DNA of 64,000 bases from Lapidilactobacillus achengensis (lineage in GTDB: Bacteria > Bacillota > Bacilli > Lactobacillales > Lactobacillaceae), in the NCBI RefSeq assembly GCF_003946655.1, contig NZ_RHOV01000008.1, positions 30,881-94,880 on the forward strand, given 5' to 3'. Of this stretch, positions 45,576 to 54,194 are shown one piece after another. A model generated the notes under the pieces. The model did no database searches. It was given only the letters and a program-made list of their open reading frames with translations, and was not told the DNA's origin. A program made the position numbers and the translations under genes. Each line of letters starts with the position of its first letter. Position 1 is the first letter of the stretch.

Positions 45576-45640
45576 AAAAAGACTGATTCGGTTAAACCAG
45601 GGCGAGGGCCCAAGCACTTAACCAGAATCAGTCTTTTTTT
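45576..45640. terminator. Terminator downstream of thiT, possibly bidirectional
   Basis: AAAAAGACTGATTC with GGTTAA pairs with TTAACC and GAATCAGTCTTTTT around a GC-rich interior. Both flanks suit termination, serving thiT and perhaps the minus-strand DUF4044 gene. Confidence 0.85.
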
Positions 45641-45808
45641 AGTTGTGAATTAAACGACGGTACGGCTCCTCGCTCAACGTCAGGAATGCTAGCCGACAAG
45701 TGGGGATTGGCCAGATGTTTCGGCGAAATAGCTCGGAAATGACGTGAGTGGCGAATTATACTGCGTAATCAATGATTTTGCGGTAAAATGAAACCAATCA
45801 GCTGTGCG

Positions 45809-45931
45809 CTAGAATATGCCCATAGAACTGATCGCACCAAAAACAACCCCAGCAAGCGTAACGATGATCATCAGCCAAACGAAAACCTTCGTGATTTTGG
45901 TAAAAGTACTGGTCTTTTTCTTCTCTCTCAA
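45809..45931 (-). CDS. DUF4044-type 40-residue membrane protein
   Basis: A short minus-strand gene starts at TTG (45931-45929), 8 bases after GAGGTG. The product has a basic N-terminus (REKKKTSTFTKITKVF) then one transmembrane helix (VWLMIIVTLAGVVFGAI), closely matching small DUF4044 proteins of lactobacilli as I know them. A promoter TTGAAT/TAGAAT with 17-base spacing lies at 45992-45964. It is divergent from the DUF3397 gene. Function is unknown. Confidence 0.75.
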   Translation of the reverse strand: MREKKKTSTFTKITKVFVWLMIIVTLAGVVFGAISSMGIF

Positions 45932-45963
45932 ATCGACACCTCATTTGCTAACTTATTAACGTT

Positions 45964-45992
45964 ATTCTACCTAAAAATCAGTTAAAATTCAA
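45964..45992 (-). promoter_or_regulatory. Promoter of the DUF4044 gene
   Basis: On the minus strand TTGAAT (45992-45987) and TAGAAT (45969-45964) are 17 bases apart, followed after about 33 bases by the TTG start. Confidence 0.65.
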
Positions 45993-46019
45993 TCACCGTT
46001 TCTTGAAAGGAACCTTTAA

Positions 46020-46379
46020 ATGACTTCAAAAACCGCACTTATCCTTGGGATCGGCTTACCTTGGTTGGGCTTGGCCCTAGGTCTTTTGCTCACGATCGCG
46101 GCGCGACGCTTAAGTGATCGGCGGATCCCGATTTATTTCTTATTACCACCGATCTTGACCGTGGCGATGGATCTATTGGCGCAAAGCGTGGCCATCAAGC
46201 GGACGTGGGCGTACAGCCTGATCGCGGTTTGTGCCTGGGCGTTGATTTACGCCGTCTACTTGGTGAAAGTTAAAGATGACCTAAAACTGAAATCGTTTTT
46301 CTTAGGATTATGGCGGTTTTACTTGGCAATCTCCGGTATTTGGTACCTGTTTATTCTCGTTTGGGTCTTGGCCAAATAG
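46020..46379 (+). CDS. DUF3397 family membrane protein
   Basis: 119 residues with four hydrophobic helices; YFLLPPILTVAMDLLAQSVA and FLGLWRFYLAISGIWYLFIL are typical of DUF3397 proteins, which regularly precede mraZ in lactobacilli. ATG 46020 follows GAAAGGAACC. The function is unknown, but the conserved place suggests a link to envelope growth. A terminator separates it from mraZ here. Confidence 0.85.
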   Translation: MTSKTALILGIGLPWLGLALGLLLTIAARRLSDRRIPIYFLLPPILTVAMDLLAQSVAIKRTWAYSLIAVCAWALIYAVYLVKVKDDLKLKSFFLGLWRFYLAISGIWYLFILVWVLAK

Positions 46380-46396
46380 GCGAAGCGCTCATCTTG

Positions 46397-46411
46397 TTGG
46401 AAACGCTTTCT
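46397..46411. promoter_or_regulatory. Candidate catabolite-responsive element (cre)
   Basis: TTGGAAACGCTTTCT fits the CcpA consensus WTGNAANCGNWNNCW at every fixed position. It lies between DUF3397 and a terminator, 150 bases upstream of mraZ, so its target is unclear. Confidence 0.4.
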
Positions 46412-46455
46412 GAATAAATTATTAAAAAATGATTACGAATCAATCGCTCATTGCC

Positions 46456-46483
46456 TAAGCCCTTGCTGCTTGGGCTTTTTTTG
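46456..46483 (+). terminator. Terminator between DUF3397 and mraZ
   Basis: AAGCCC pairs with GGGCTT around a short loop, followed by seven or more T. Confidence 0.85.
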
Positions 46484-46496
46484 TTGTTTGAGAAAA

Positions 46497-46541
46497 GTGG
46501 GAGAAAGGTGGATTCGGGTGGTTAATAGTGGGGGGATGTGG
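46497..46541 (+). promoter_or_regulatory. MraZ operator: five GTGG boxes at 10-bp spacing, overlapping the mraZ promoter
   Basis: GTGG occurs at 46497, 46508, 46518, 46528 and 46538, spaced 11, 10, 10 and 10 bp, so all lie on one DNA face. MraZ binds short direct GTGG/TGGG-type repeats upstream of its own gene. The last box runs into an extended -10, TGGTAAAAT (46539-46547), which explains autorepression of the cluster. Confidence 0.8.
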
Positions 46542-46570
46542 TAAAATTTAAGAATAACGGGGGTGAGAAA

Positions 46571-47002
46571 ATGTTGATGGGTGAATTTCACCATAGCTTG
46601 GATGCTAAGGGACGCGTGATCATGCCGGCCAAGTTTCGCGCCGAGCTGGGCGAATCCTTTGTATTGACCCGTGGGATGGATGGCTGTTTGTTCGGTTATC
46701 CCATGGCCAAATGGCAAGCGCTGGAAGCCAAATTGGATCAGTTACCCCTGACCAAGAAAGACGCCCGGGCCTTTGTTCGTTTCTTCTATGCTGCGGCAAC
46801 GGAGCAGGAATTTGATAAGCAAGGCCGCATCAACATTGCCAAACCATTATTAAGTTACGCGCAATTAGCCAAGAATTGTGTGATCGTCGGCGTTTCCGAT
46901 CGGATCGAGATCTGGGATGAAACACGCTGGACAGCATTCAACGATGCTGCCGCGGATAATTTCGACGAAATCTCTGAAAATCTCATGGATTTCGATTTGT
47001 GA
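46571..47002 (+). CDS. mraZ: Transcriptional regulator MraZ
   Basis: A 143-residue protein with two AbrB-like SpoVT domains: [20 protein letters not shown] at the N-terminus and [20 protein letters not shown] in the second half. It binds repeat boxes upstream and controls the division and cell-wall cluster. ATG 46571 follows GGGGGTGAG; ATG 46577 is a possible alternative. Confidence 0.96.
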   Translation: MLMGEFHHSLDAKGRVIMPAKFRAELGESFVLTRGMDGCLFGYPMAKWQALEAKLDQLPLTKKDARAFVRFFYAAATEQEFDKQGRINIAKPLLSYAQLAKNCVIVGVSDRIEIWDETRWTAFNDAAADNFDEISENLMDFDL

Positions 47003-47056
47003 TCCTGCTGGTAACCAGGTAAAGACATGCAAGTCAAGTAAGCGAGGAGGGTTCAA

Positions 47057-48004
47057 GTGTTTAACCATCAAACAGTTTTATTAGAAGAAACCGTAACTGG
47101 TGTTGCACCTCATGATCGGGGGATTTATGTGGATGCGACGTTCGGCGGTGGTGGCCATACACGGGAATTACTCAGCCGCTTTCATGGTGGTCGTGTTTTT
47201 GCCTTTGATCAAGACGAGATGGCATTAGCAAACGGAGAACGCTTGCTGGCCACCGATCCGAGCTTTCAGGAGCCTGAACGAGTCACTTTAGTCCATGCCA
47301 ATTTCCGCCAGCTGCAGTCGGTTCTGGCCAGCTATCAGATCGAGCATGTCGATGGTGTGCTCTACGATTTAGGCGTATCTTCGCCGCAATTGGACCTAGG
47401 TGAGCGTGGTTTTAGCTATAAACAAACAGCGCCGCTGGATATGCGGATGGATCAAAGTCAAACGTTGACTGCCGCGATCGTGGTCAATGACTGGTCCTAT
47501 CAAGACCTTGTCCGGATCATTAACCGATATAGCGACGAACGCTTTGCCAAGCCGATCGCCCGCGCGATTGAACGTCAGCGAGCCATCGCACCGATCACCA
47601 CCACAACGGAATTAGCCGAATTGGTCAAAACAGCCATTCCGGCAGCCGCTCGGCGAACTGGTGGGCACCCAGCCAAACGGACTTTTCAAGCGATCCGCAT
47701 CGCGGTCAACGACGAACTCGGTGCCTTATCAGATAGTCTCGAACAAGCCGTCGACCTCCTGGCACTCCATGGGCGCCTGAGTGTGATCACCTTTCAATCT
47801 TTGGAAGATCGAATTGTTAAACAAACCATGAAACGATATGCGGAAATTGAGCTGCCGCCAGGGTTGCCAGTGGTGCCGGCAGAGTTACAGCCAATCTTGA
47901 AATTGGTCAACCGCAAGCCAATCGTGCCCAACGCGGCGGAACTTGCCGCTAATCATCGTGCTCATAGTGCCCGTTTACGGGTAGCCGAGCGCCAACGACT
48001 ATAA
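47057..48004 (+). CDS. rsmH: 16S rRNA m4C1402 methyltransferase RsmH
   Basis: A 315-residue SAM-dependent methyltransferase (MraW). The SAM motif [16 protein letters not shown] lies near residue 25, with [15 protein letters not shown] near 100 and [14 protein letters not shown] near 210. It methylates cytidine 1402 of 16S rRNA. GTG 47057 follows GAGGAGGG. It is the second gene of the cluster. Confidence 0.97.
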   Translation: MFNHQTVLLEETVTGVAPHDRGIYVDATFGGGGHTRELLSRFHGGRVFAFDQDEMALANGERLLATDPSFQEPERVTLVHANFRQLQSVLASYQIEHVDGVLYDLGVSSPQLDLGERGFSYKQTAPLDMRMDQSQTLTAAIVVNDWSYQDLVRIINRYSDERFAKPIARAIERQRAIAPITTTTELAELVKTAIPAAARRTGGHPAKRTFQAIRIAVNDELGALSDSLEQAVDLLALHGRLSVITFQSLEDRIVKQTMKRYAEIELPPGLPVVPAELQPILKLVNRKPIVPNAAELAANHRAHSARLRVAERQRL

Positions 48005-48055
48005 AAAATCAGCTGTGATCAATCTTTAGTAAATCAAAATATGGGGTTTTTGAAT

Positions 48056-48427
48056 ATGAATGATAATGCAGTTAGAAAATTACAACCGGAAGTAACACCA
48101 TTAGCAACGCCGCAACTGGAGCCGCAAGCCGCTCCGGTCCAATATTCTCGTAAAGTTCGCTTTTCCCTTTTGGAACGACTATTAGCCTTAGGGTCTTGTT
48201 TGGCGATTCTAGGCTTCATGGTTTTCTTGGTCCATGGCAGCGTGACCGTTACTAACAGTCAACGCCAACTTCAAGATATTCAAACAAAAATCGGCAAAAC
48301 TAAAACAAGTAACGTTGATCTGCAACAAGAGATCGGGGAATTGGGCAGTTCTGATCGCCTGGCGGCTTATGCGAAGAAGAACGGGCTAAGCTTCGATGAC
48401 GCCAACGTCAGGAACATGAGCAAATGA
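48056..48427 (+). CDS. ftsL: Cell division protein FtsL
   Basis: A 123-residue bitopic protein: polar, proline-rich N-terminus, one membrane helix (about residues 46-66, ALGSCLAILGFMVFLVHGSV region) and a short extracellular coiled coil with TNSQRQLQDIQTKIGKTKTS. It belongs to the DivIB-FtsL-DivIC complex. ATG 48056 is favoured over 48041 because GGGG precedes it. It overlaps the PBP gene by 4 bases. Confidence 0.9.
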   Translation: MNDNAVRKLQPEVTPLATPQLEPQAAPVQYSRKVRFSLLERLLALGSCLAILGFMVFLVHGSVTVTNSQRQLQDIQTKIGKTKTSNVDLQQEIGELGSSDRLAAYAKKNGLSFDDANVRNMSK

Positions 48428-50595
48428 GTGCTCGGGGTAAAAAACAGCATAGTAGTAGGAGAACGCAACGTAATCGTGGGGTGATTGGCCTAGTTTTGGC
48501 CGCGTTGAGCATCATCGTTCTCCTGCTTTTTGTTATCCGATTTGCCTATATTGCAGGCAGCGGTCATGTTGGGCAAGTTGATTTGACTAAAAAGACCCAG
48601 AAAAAATATCGTTTTGATCAGGTGATCAAGGCGCGGCGGGGAACCATCTATGATGCCAATGGCAATGCCGTTGCGGAGGACTCGAATGTTTATACTCTGT
48701 ACGCGGTTTTGGACAAGAATCAAGTCTCAACAGCCGGCCGGCCTCTCTACGTTAAAGATAAGGCGAAAACAGCCACTGTTCTTAGTAAATACCTGAAAAT
48801 CAGTGCGACCGAGATTACCAAGACGCTTAACCAGAATCAATTTCAAGTCGAATTTGGGGCCGCTGGTCGTAATTTGAGTTTGGAAATTAAGCAAAAGATC
48901 ACTGACGAGAAGTTGCCCGGGATCAATTTTACCGAAACACCGTCACGGCTTTATCCCAATGGCACCTTTGCGTCCCATATTGTCGGTTTGGCCCAGTTGA
49001 AAACCACCGTGGACCAAACCAATCAGCAGAGTACCCAGCAGTTGAAAGGACTGATGGGCGTCGAACAGTATTTCAACAAGCAATTGACTGGGGTCAACGG
49101 CCGTCAAGTGGCGAAGCTCAATAATTATGGGTATGAATTGCCCGATTCGAAACGGGTCGTCAAAAAAGCTGAAGATGGTTCCGATGTTTATTTGACCCTC
49201 GATTCCCGGCTACAGAGTTATCTGGAACAATTGTTGCAAGATGTGCAGGATAAGTATGACCCGACGGAATTATCAGCCATTCTGATGAACGCGAAAACGG
49301 GGGCAATCATCGCCGCTTCCCAACGACCGACCTTCAATGCGGCCACAAAATCAGGTTTGGAGACACAATGGCGTGATAGTCTGGTGGAGGATGCCTATGA
49401 GCCAGGTTCTGTTTTCAAAGTGCTTTTATTGGCCGCCGCCATTGATTCAGGTAAGTATAATCCTAATGCTACTTACCGATCAGGGTCGGTAACCATCAAT
49501 GGTTCTACGATCCGCGATTGGAATCAAGTCGGTTGGGGCACGATTCCTTTTTCTCAGGTGATTCCGCGGTCTAGTAACACCGGCGCGGTTCACATTGAGC
49601 AAGCGCTAGGAGAAACGTTGTGGAAAGAATATCTGAATCGTTTCCGTGTGGGCCAGAAAACAGGCATCACCTTGCCCAACGAGGCCAGTGGCAGTATTCA
49701 GATCAAAACGCCATTGGATCGGGCCATCACCTCATTTGGTCAGGCGGTTAATGTCAGCGCCGTTCAAATGATGTCCTTCCTTAGCGCCATCGCAAATCAA
49801 GGCGAGATGTTACAGCCGCGGATCGTCAGCAAAGTGGTCAGCAACCAAGGTAAGGTCACGAAGTACGATAAGAAAGTTCTCGGCACACCGATCAGCGCTG
49901 ATACCGCGAAACAAGTGATCGCGGCCATGCGCCAAGTGGTTGAGGCCGATTATGGGACCGGTCAGCAGTACAAGATTGACGGTTATGACCAACAAATCGC
50001 GGTCAAAACCGGGACCGCGCAAATTGCCAGCAGCAAAGGCGGCTATTTGACAGGCAGCAACGACTATATCTATTCGGTAGCGGGGATTGCACCCGCCGAT
50101 GATCCAGAATATATTCTGTACGTGACGGCGAAACAGCCAGATATAACGAAAGCGGATGCGATTTCGATTTTATCGGAAATCTTCAATCCATTAATGAAAC
50201 GGGCCTTGAATTATCGGACTACCAGCGCTGACACTGACGCCAATTCAATCAAAATGAGCAAATTGACCGGTCTAGCCAGCGCCGCCGCCGTGAAAAAGGC
50301 TAAAGATCAGGGCTTGACCGTGACGCAAGTGGGCAATGGCTCCAAGATCGTGCAGCAATTACCGGCGGCCGGGGAGAAGGTCATTGCCAAGCAACGGGTG
50401 GTGCTTCTGACCGAAGGCGCCATGACCATGCCAAATGTAGTTGGCTGGTCTAAAAATGATGTGTTAAAATTAGCAGAGATAACTGGTGGCGACTTTAAGT
50501 TCTCGGGCGATGGTTACGTCACTAGTCAGAGTCTGAAGGCCGGGGCGGTGATCACCGCCGGCCAACAGATCGTTATCAAATTGGCAGAGCCATAA
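48424..50595 (+). CDS. pbpB: Septal penicillin-binding protein (class B, FtsI/PBP2X-like) with PASTA domains
   Basis: A 723-residue septal transpeptidase. It has an N-terminal membrane helix (about 20-42), a pedestal domain starting ARRGTIYDANGNAVAEDSN, and a transpeptidase domain with SxxK in EPGSVFKV near 317, SxN in PRSSNTGAV and KTG in AVKTGTAQIAS. Two C-terminal PASTA repeats follow (about 612-723, with MPNVVGWSKNDVL), as in Streptococcus PBP2x and Bacillus PBP2B. It cross-links septal peptidoglycan. Confidence 0.96.
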   Translation: MSARGKKQHSSRRTQRNRGVIGLVLAALSIIVLLLFVIRFAYIAGSGHVGQVDLTKKTQKKYRFDQVIKARRGTIYDANGNAVAEDSNVYTLYAVLDKNQVSTAGRPLYVKDKAKTATVLSKYLKISATEITKTLNQNQFQVEFGAAGRNLSLEIKQKITDEKLPGINFTETPSRLYPNGTFASHIVGLAQLKTTVDQTNQQSTQQLKGLMGVEQYFNKQLTGVNGRQVAKLNNYGYELPDSKRVVKKAEDGSDVYLTLDSRLQSYLEQLLQDVQDKYDPTELSAILMNAKTGAIIAASQRPTFNAATKSGLETQWRDSLVEDAYEPGSVFKVLLLAAAIDSGKYNPNATYRSGSVTINGSTIRDWNQVGWGTIPFSQVIPRSSNTGAVHIEQALGETLWKEYLNRFRVGQKTGITLPNEASGSIQIKTPLDRAITSFGQAVNVSAVQMMSFLSAIANQGEMLQPRIVSKVVSNQGKVTKYDKKVLGTPISADTAKQVIAAMRQVVEADYGTGQQYKIDGYDQQIAVKTGTAQIASSKGGYLTGSNDYIYSVAGIAPADDPEYILYVTAKQPDITKADAISILSEIFNPLMKRALNYRTTSADTDANSIKMSKLTGLASAAAVKKAKDQGLTVTQVGNGSKIVQQLPAAGEKVIAKQRVVLLTEGAMTMPNVVGWSKNDVLKLAEITGGDFKFSGDGYVTSQSLKAGAVITAGQQIVIKLAEP

Positions 50596-50609
50596 TAGGA
50601 AGAGAGTAA

Positions 50610-51575
50610 ATGATGATATTTCCATTGCTTAGCGCGCTCAGTGCATTCGCATTGACCGTCTTGTTCTTACCCATGTTTATTCACTATCAGCGCGATCACG
50701 ACGAAGGTCAGCAAATCCGTGGTGAGGGGCCGAAATGGCACATGAAGAAAACAGGCACGCCGATTATGGGCGGGTTGGTTTTTCTAAGTGCGATCATTGT
50801 CGTCGTGCTGGTGGGGGCTTTGTTGATGCATCAGTTAGGGACTCAAGTTTGGTTGTTTGTCCTGGTCATCGTGCTCTATGGCGCGATCGGTTTCGCGGAT
50901 GACGGCATCAAACTCCTGAAGAAGCGCAACATGGGCTTAACGGCCTGGCAGAAATTATTGGCCCAGATCCTGACCGCGATTATTTTCGTCATGATTTATT
51001 TGAACGATCGCCCCGAACAAGGCCTCGTTTTCCCAGGGATCGGAGTTAGCCATTCGGTAATTGTCTTTGCATTATTCGTCGGTGTTTGGCTCGTTGGTTT
51101 CTCCAACGCGGTCAATTTGACTGATGGACTAGATGGTTTGGTCGGGGGCTTGGGCGTGATCGCCTACTTCACTTACGGGCTGATCGCGTTCCATGAACAC
51201 CAAATGTCCTTGGGCGTGATCTGCTATGCTGTGGCTGGCGCCTTAGTTGGATTTCTGCTCTTCAATCATTTGCCGGCTCAGATTTTTATGGGTGATGTGG
51301 GGTCCTTGGCGCTAGGCGGGGGACTGGCTGTGATCTCGATCCTGTTGCAGCGCCCGTGGTCATTGTTGTTGATCGGGTTGGTTTTTGTATTGGAAACGGC
51401 CTCGGTTATTTTGCAAGTGGGTTCCTTCAAGCTACGCGGTAAGCGGATCTTCAAGATGACGCCGATCCACCACCATTTCGAAATGAGCGGGTGGTCGGAG
51501 CGAAAAGTTGTCCTGGTGTTCTGGGCGGTCGGTTTAGTTAGCGCCGCCGCTTACTTGCTGATCTTTGTTTTTTAG
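50610..51575 (+). CDS. mraY: Phospho-MurNAc-pentapeptide transferase MraY
   Basis: A 321-residue integral membrane enzyme making lipid I on the inner face of the membrane. Family motifs are KKTGTPIMGGL near residue 49, the Mg-binding FADDGIKLLKKRNMGL near 95, NAVNLTDGLDGLVGG near 170, GDVGSLALGGG near 228 and PIHHHFEM near 287. Start is ATG 50610 or 50613. It lies between pbpB and murD, as usual. Confidence 0.97.
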   Translation: MMIFPLLSALSAFALTVLFLPMFIHYQRDHDEGQQIRGEGPKWHMKKTGTPIMGGLVFLSAIIVVVLVGALLMHQLGTQVWLFVLVIVLYGAIGFADDGIKLLKKRNMGLTAWQKLLAQILTAIIFVMIYLNDRPEQGLVFPGIGVSHSVIVFALFVGVWLVGFSNAVNLTDGLDGLVGGLGVIAYFTYGLIAFHEHQMSLGVICYAVAGALVGFLLFNHLPAQIFMGDVGSLALGGGLAVISILLQRPWSLLLIGLVFVLETASVILQVGSFKLRGKRIFKMTPIHHHFEMSGWSERKVVLVFWAVGLVSAAAYLLIFVF

Positions 51576-51642
51576 CGCTGGCAGTTATTAGTTGTCACGT
51601 TTACGTATCAAATGAGTTGGAATGAGAAGGGTCTCGGTTAAA

Positions 51643-53028
51643 ATGAAAGAAATCAGTACCTATCGGAATAAGAAAGTCATTGTTTTGGGTCTCGCGAAGA
51701 GTGGTCTTCATGCCGCTTTGCTCCTGCATAAATTAGGCGCTTTTGTCACTGTTAATGATCGGCAACCGTTGGAGAAAAGCCCCCACGCTCAGCAATTAGT
51801 TGAAGCGGGGATCCGGGTTATTTCCGGGTCACATCCAGTGGAACTTTTGGATGAAGACTTCAGCTTAATGGTCAAGAATCCTGGAATTCTGTATAGCAAT
51901 CCCATGGTCAAACGGGCGCAAGCGCTCAAGTTGCCGATTATCACGGAGCCGGAATTGGCGTATGAGGTGCTGGCCGGTGAACTGATCGGGATCACAGGCT
52001 CCAATGGGAAAACAACCACGACAACGTTGATCAACTTAATGCTGAATCAGGATCAAGCGACCACTAAGGCTTACGTGGCGGGAAACATTGGTATCCCAGC
52101 GAGTGAAGTCGCGCAGAAGATCCAGCCAGATCAAACTATGGTGACTGAATTATCCAGCTTCCAACTGCTCGGCGTGACGGAATTGCGGCCGCACATCGCG
52201 GTCTTGACCAATATTTATGAAGCCCATTTGGATTATCATGGCAATCGTCATAATTATATCGAAGCCAAAATGAATCTGGTCAAGAATCAAACGCCAGACG
52301 ACTATTTCGTGGTCAATTGGGACAGCGAGGAATGGCAGAAATTAAGTCAGCGCACGCGCGGCCAGGTGGTGCCTTTCTCCCGTTTAGGTAAGAGCACAGC
52401 GGGTAGTTACGTCAAAGATGGTCAGATTTATTTCCGGGAGGAACGGATCTGCCCCGTGGCAGTTATCAAGATCCCGGGTCAGCACAACGTGGAGAACGCT
52501 TTAGCGGCGGTGGCGGTTGCCAAACTCAAAGGCGTCAGTAATCACGCGATCCAAACGGTGTTGCAGACTTTTGCCGGCGTCAAGCATCGGATCCAGTTTG
52601 TTGAAGAATGGCAACAACGGCGCTTTTACAACGATTCCAAGGCAACCAATATCGAAGCGACCACGGTGGCTTTGCAAAGCTTCGCCCAACCGATTGTGTT
52701 GATCGCCGGTGGGCTTGACCGGGGCTTTACCTTTGAGGCGCTAGTGCCACTACTCAAAAAGCACGTGCGGGCCATGGTGCTTTATGGGGAAACGTCGGAG
52801 TTGATGAAAGCGGCTGGACAACAGGCGGGGATCGCGACGATCGTCCAAGTGCCAGACTTGGTTGCGGCGACCAAACAAGCCGTCGTACTCTCAAAACCCA
52901 ATGAGGTGATCTTGTTGTCCCCAGCGGCGGCAAGTTGGGACCAATTCAAAACATTCGAAGAACGGGGCGATCTCTTCATTGAGACCGTCGCCCAATTGAC
53001 TGGAGAAGCAGGAGAGACAGAAGCATGA
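51643..53028 (+). CDS. murD: UDP-N-acetylmuramoylalanine-D-glutamate ligase MurD
   Basis: A 461-residue Mur ligase with N-terminal Rossmann-like domain KVIVLGLAKSGLHAALLL, ATP loop GITGSNGKTTTTTL near residue 115 and NDSKATNIEATTVAL near 328. It adds D-Glu to UDP-MurNAc-L-Ala. ATG 51643 matches the usual MurD start; an ATG at 51622 lies before it with no better site. Overlaps murG by 4 bases. Confidence 0.96.
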   Translation: MKEISTYRNKKVIVLGLAKSGLHAALLLHKLGAFVTVNDRQPLEKSPHAQQLVEAGIRVISGSHPVELLDEDFSLMVKNPGILYSNPMVKRAQALKLPIITEPELAYEVLAGELIGITGSNGKTTTTTLINLMLNQDQATTKAYVAGNIGIPASEVAQKIQPDQTMVTELSSFQLLGVTELRPHIAVLTNIYEAHLDYHGNRHNYIEAKMNLVKNQTPDDYFVVNWDSEEWQKLSQRTRGQVVPFSRLGKSTAGSYVKDGQIYFREERICPVAVIKIPGQHNVENALAAVAVAKLKGVSNHAIQTVLQTFAGVKHRIQFVEEWQQRRFYNDSKATNIEATTVALQSFAQPIVLIAGGLDRGFTFEALVPLLKKHVRAMVLYGETSELMKAAGQQAGIATIVQVPDLVAATKQAVVLSKPNEVILLSPAAASWDQFKTFEERGDLFIETVAQLTGEAGETEA

Positions 53029-54128
53029 GATTAATGATTTCCGGAGGCGGCACAGGTGGCCATATCTACCCAGCACTGGCGTTGATCCAGCGTCTCCAAG
53101 AACGACATTTGTTAGATGAGGTGCTCTATGTAGGGACCGCGAATGGGCTTGAAGCCAAGATCGTCACCGCGGCAGGGATTCCCTTTGAGACCATTGAGAT
53201 CCAAGGGTTTCGCCGCAAACTGACGTTGGAAAATTTCCAAACGATTGCCAAATTTCGGCGGAGTTTGCACCGGGCCAAGGCGTTGATCAAGGAATTTCAA
53301 CCCGATATCGTTGTGGGGACCGGTGGGTATGTTTGTGCCCCCGTCGTTTACATGGCTAGTCGGATGCATATTCCCACCGTGATCCACGAACAGAATTCGA
53401 TTGCTGGTTTGTCCAACAAGTTTCTGGGACATTATGTCGATCGCATCGCTTACGTGTTTCCTGAAGCGGCCCATCAATTCTCCGAGAAGAAGAAACTGGT
53501 TTTGACCGGTAACCCCCGAGCGCAAGCGGTAGCCAAATTACAACCACAAGGCCTGCTGGCTGGGTTGGGGTTGCGCACGGATCTGCAAACCTTGCTGATC
53601 GTCGGTGGCAGTCGCGGTGCGGCGCCACTGAATAAAGCGGTGATCGCGGCCATTCCCGAGTTTTCGGAGAAATCCTATCAAGTTTTGTTTGTCACGGGTC
53701 AGGCATTGTTCGATCAGGTCAACGACCAAGTTGGCCCACTCACCGAGAAAACCAATATCAAGATTGTGCCCTACTTGGATCGCATGAGTGAGATCTTACC
53801 GGAGATCTCGGTATTATGTGGTCGCAGTGGCGCGACAACTTTGGCCGAGATCACTGCTTTAGGGATTCCCTCGATTTTGGTGCCTAGTCCTTATGTCACT
53901 CATGACCACCAGAATCATAATGCCAGTTATTTAGTTGACAAGCAGGCGGCCTTGCTTCTGCCAGAAATCGAGTTGAACGGACGCTCCTTAGTAGCCACCG
54001 CGGATCATATTCTGTTAGACTCAGAAGAGTGGCAGCAAATGCACCAGGCGGCCTTGCGGATGGCCACACCGGACGCGGCCGATCAACTGATCACGGTGAT
54101 GCAAGAACTGATTCGTGCCAAGCGTTGA
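53025..54128 (+). CDS. murG: UDP-GlcNAc transferase MurG
   Basis: A 367-residue GT-B glycosyltransferase that turns lipid I into lipid II. Glycine-rich loop SGGGTGGHIYPALALI near residue 5, HEQNSIAGLSNK near 123, IVGGSRGAAPLN near 188 and GRSGATTLAEITALGIPSIL near 265 are all present. It follows murD with an ATGA overlap. Confidence 0.97.
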   Translation: MRLMISGGGTGGHIYPALALIQRLQERHLLDEVLYVGTANGLEAKIVTAAGIPFETIEIQGFRRKLTLENFQTIAKFRRSLHRAKALIKEFQPDIVVGTGGYVCAPVVYMASRMHIPTVIHEQNSIAGLSNKFLGHYVDRIAYVFPEAAHQFSEKKKLVLTGNPRAQAVAKLQPQGLLAGLGLRTDLQTLLIVGGSRGAAPLNKAVIAAIPEFSEKSYQVLFVTGQALFDQVNDQVGPLTEKTNIKIVPYLDRMSEILPEISVLCGRSGATTLAEITALGIPSILVPSPYVTHDHQNHNASYLVDKQAALLLPEIELNGRSLVATADHILLDSEEWQQMHQAALRMATPDAADQLITVMQELIRAKR

Positions 54129-54194
54129 TCAAGTTGACTTTTGGTAACCAGTCCGGCTCGTTGTAGTCAAGCGAGTCGTCATAATTATTGGGAG

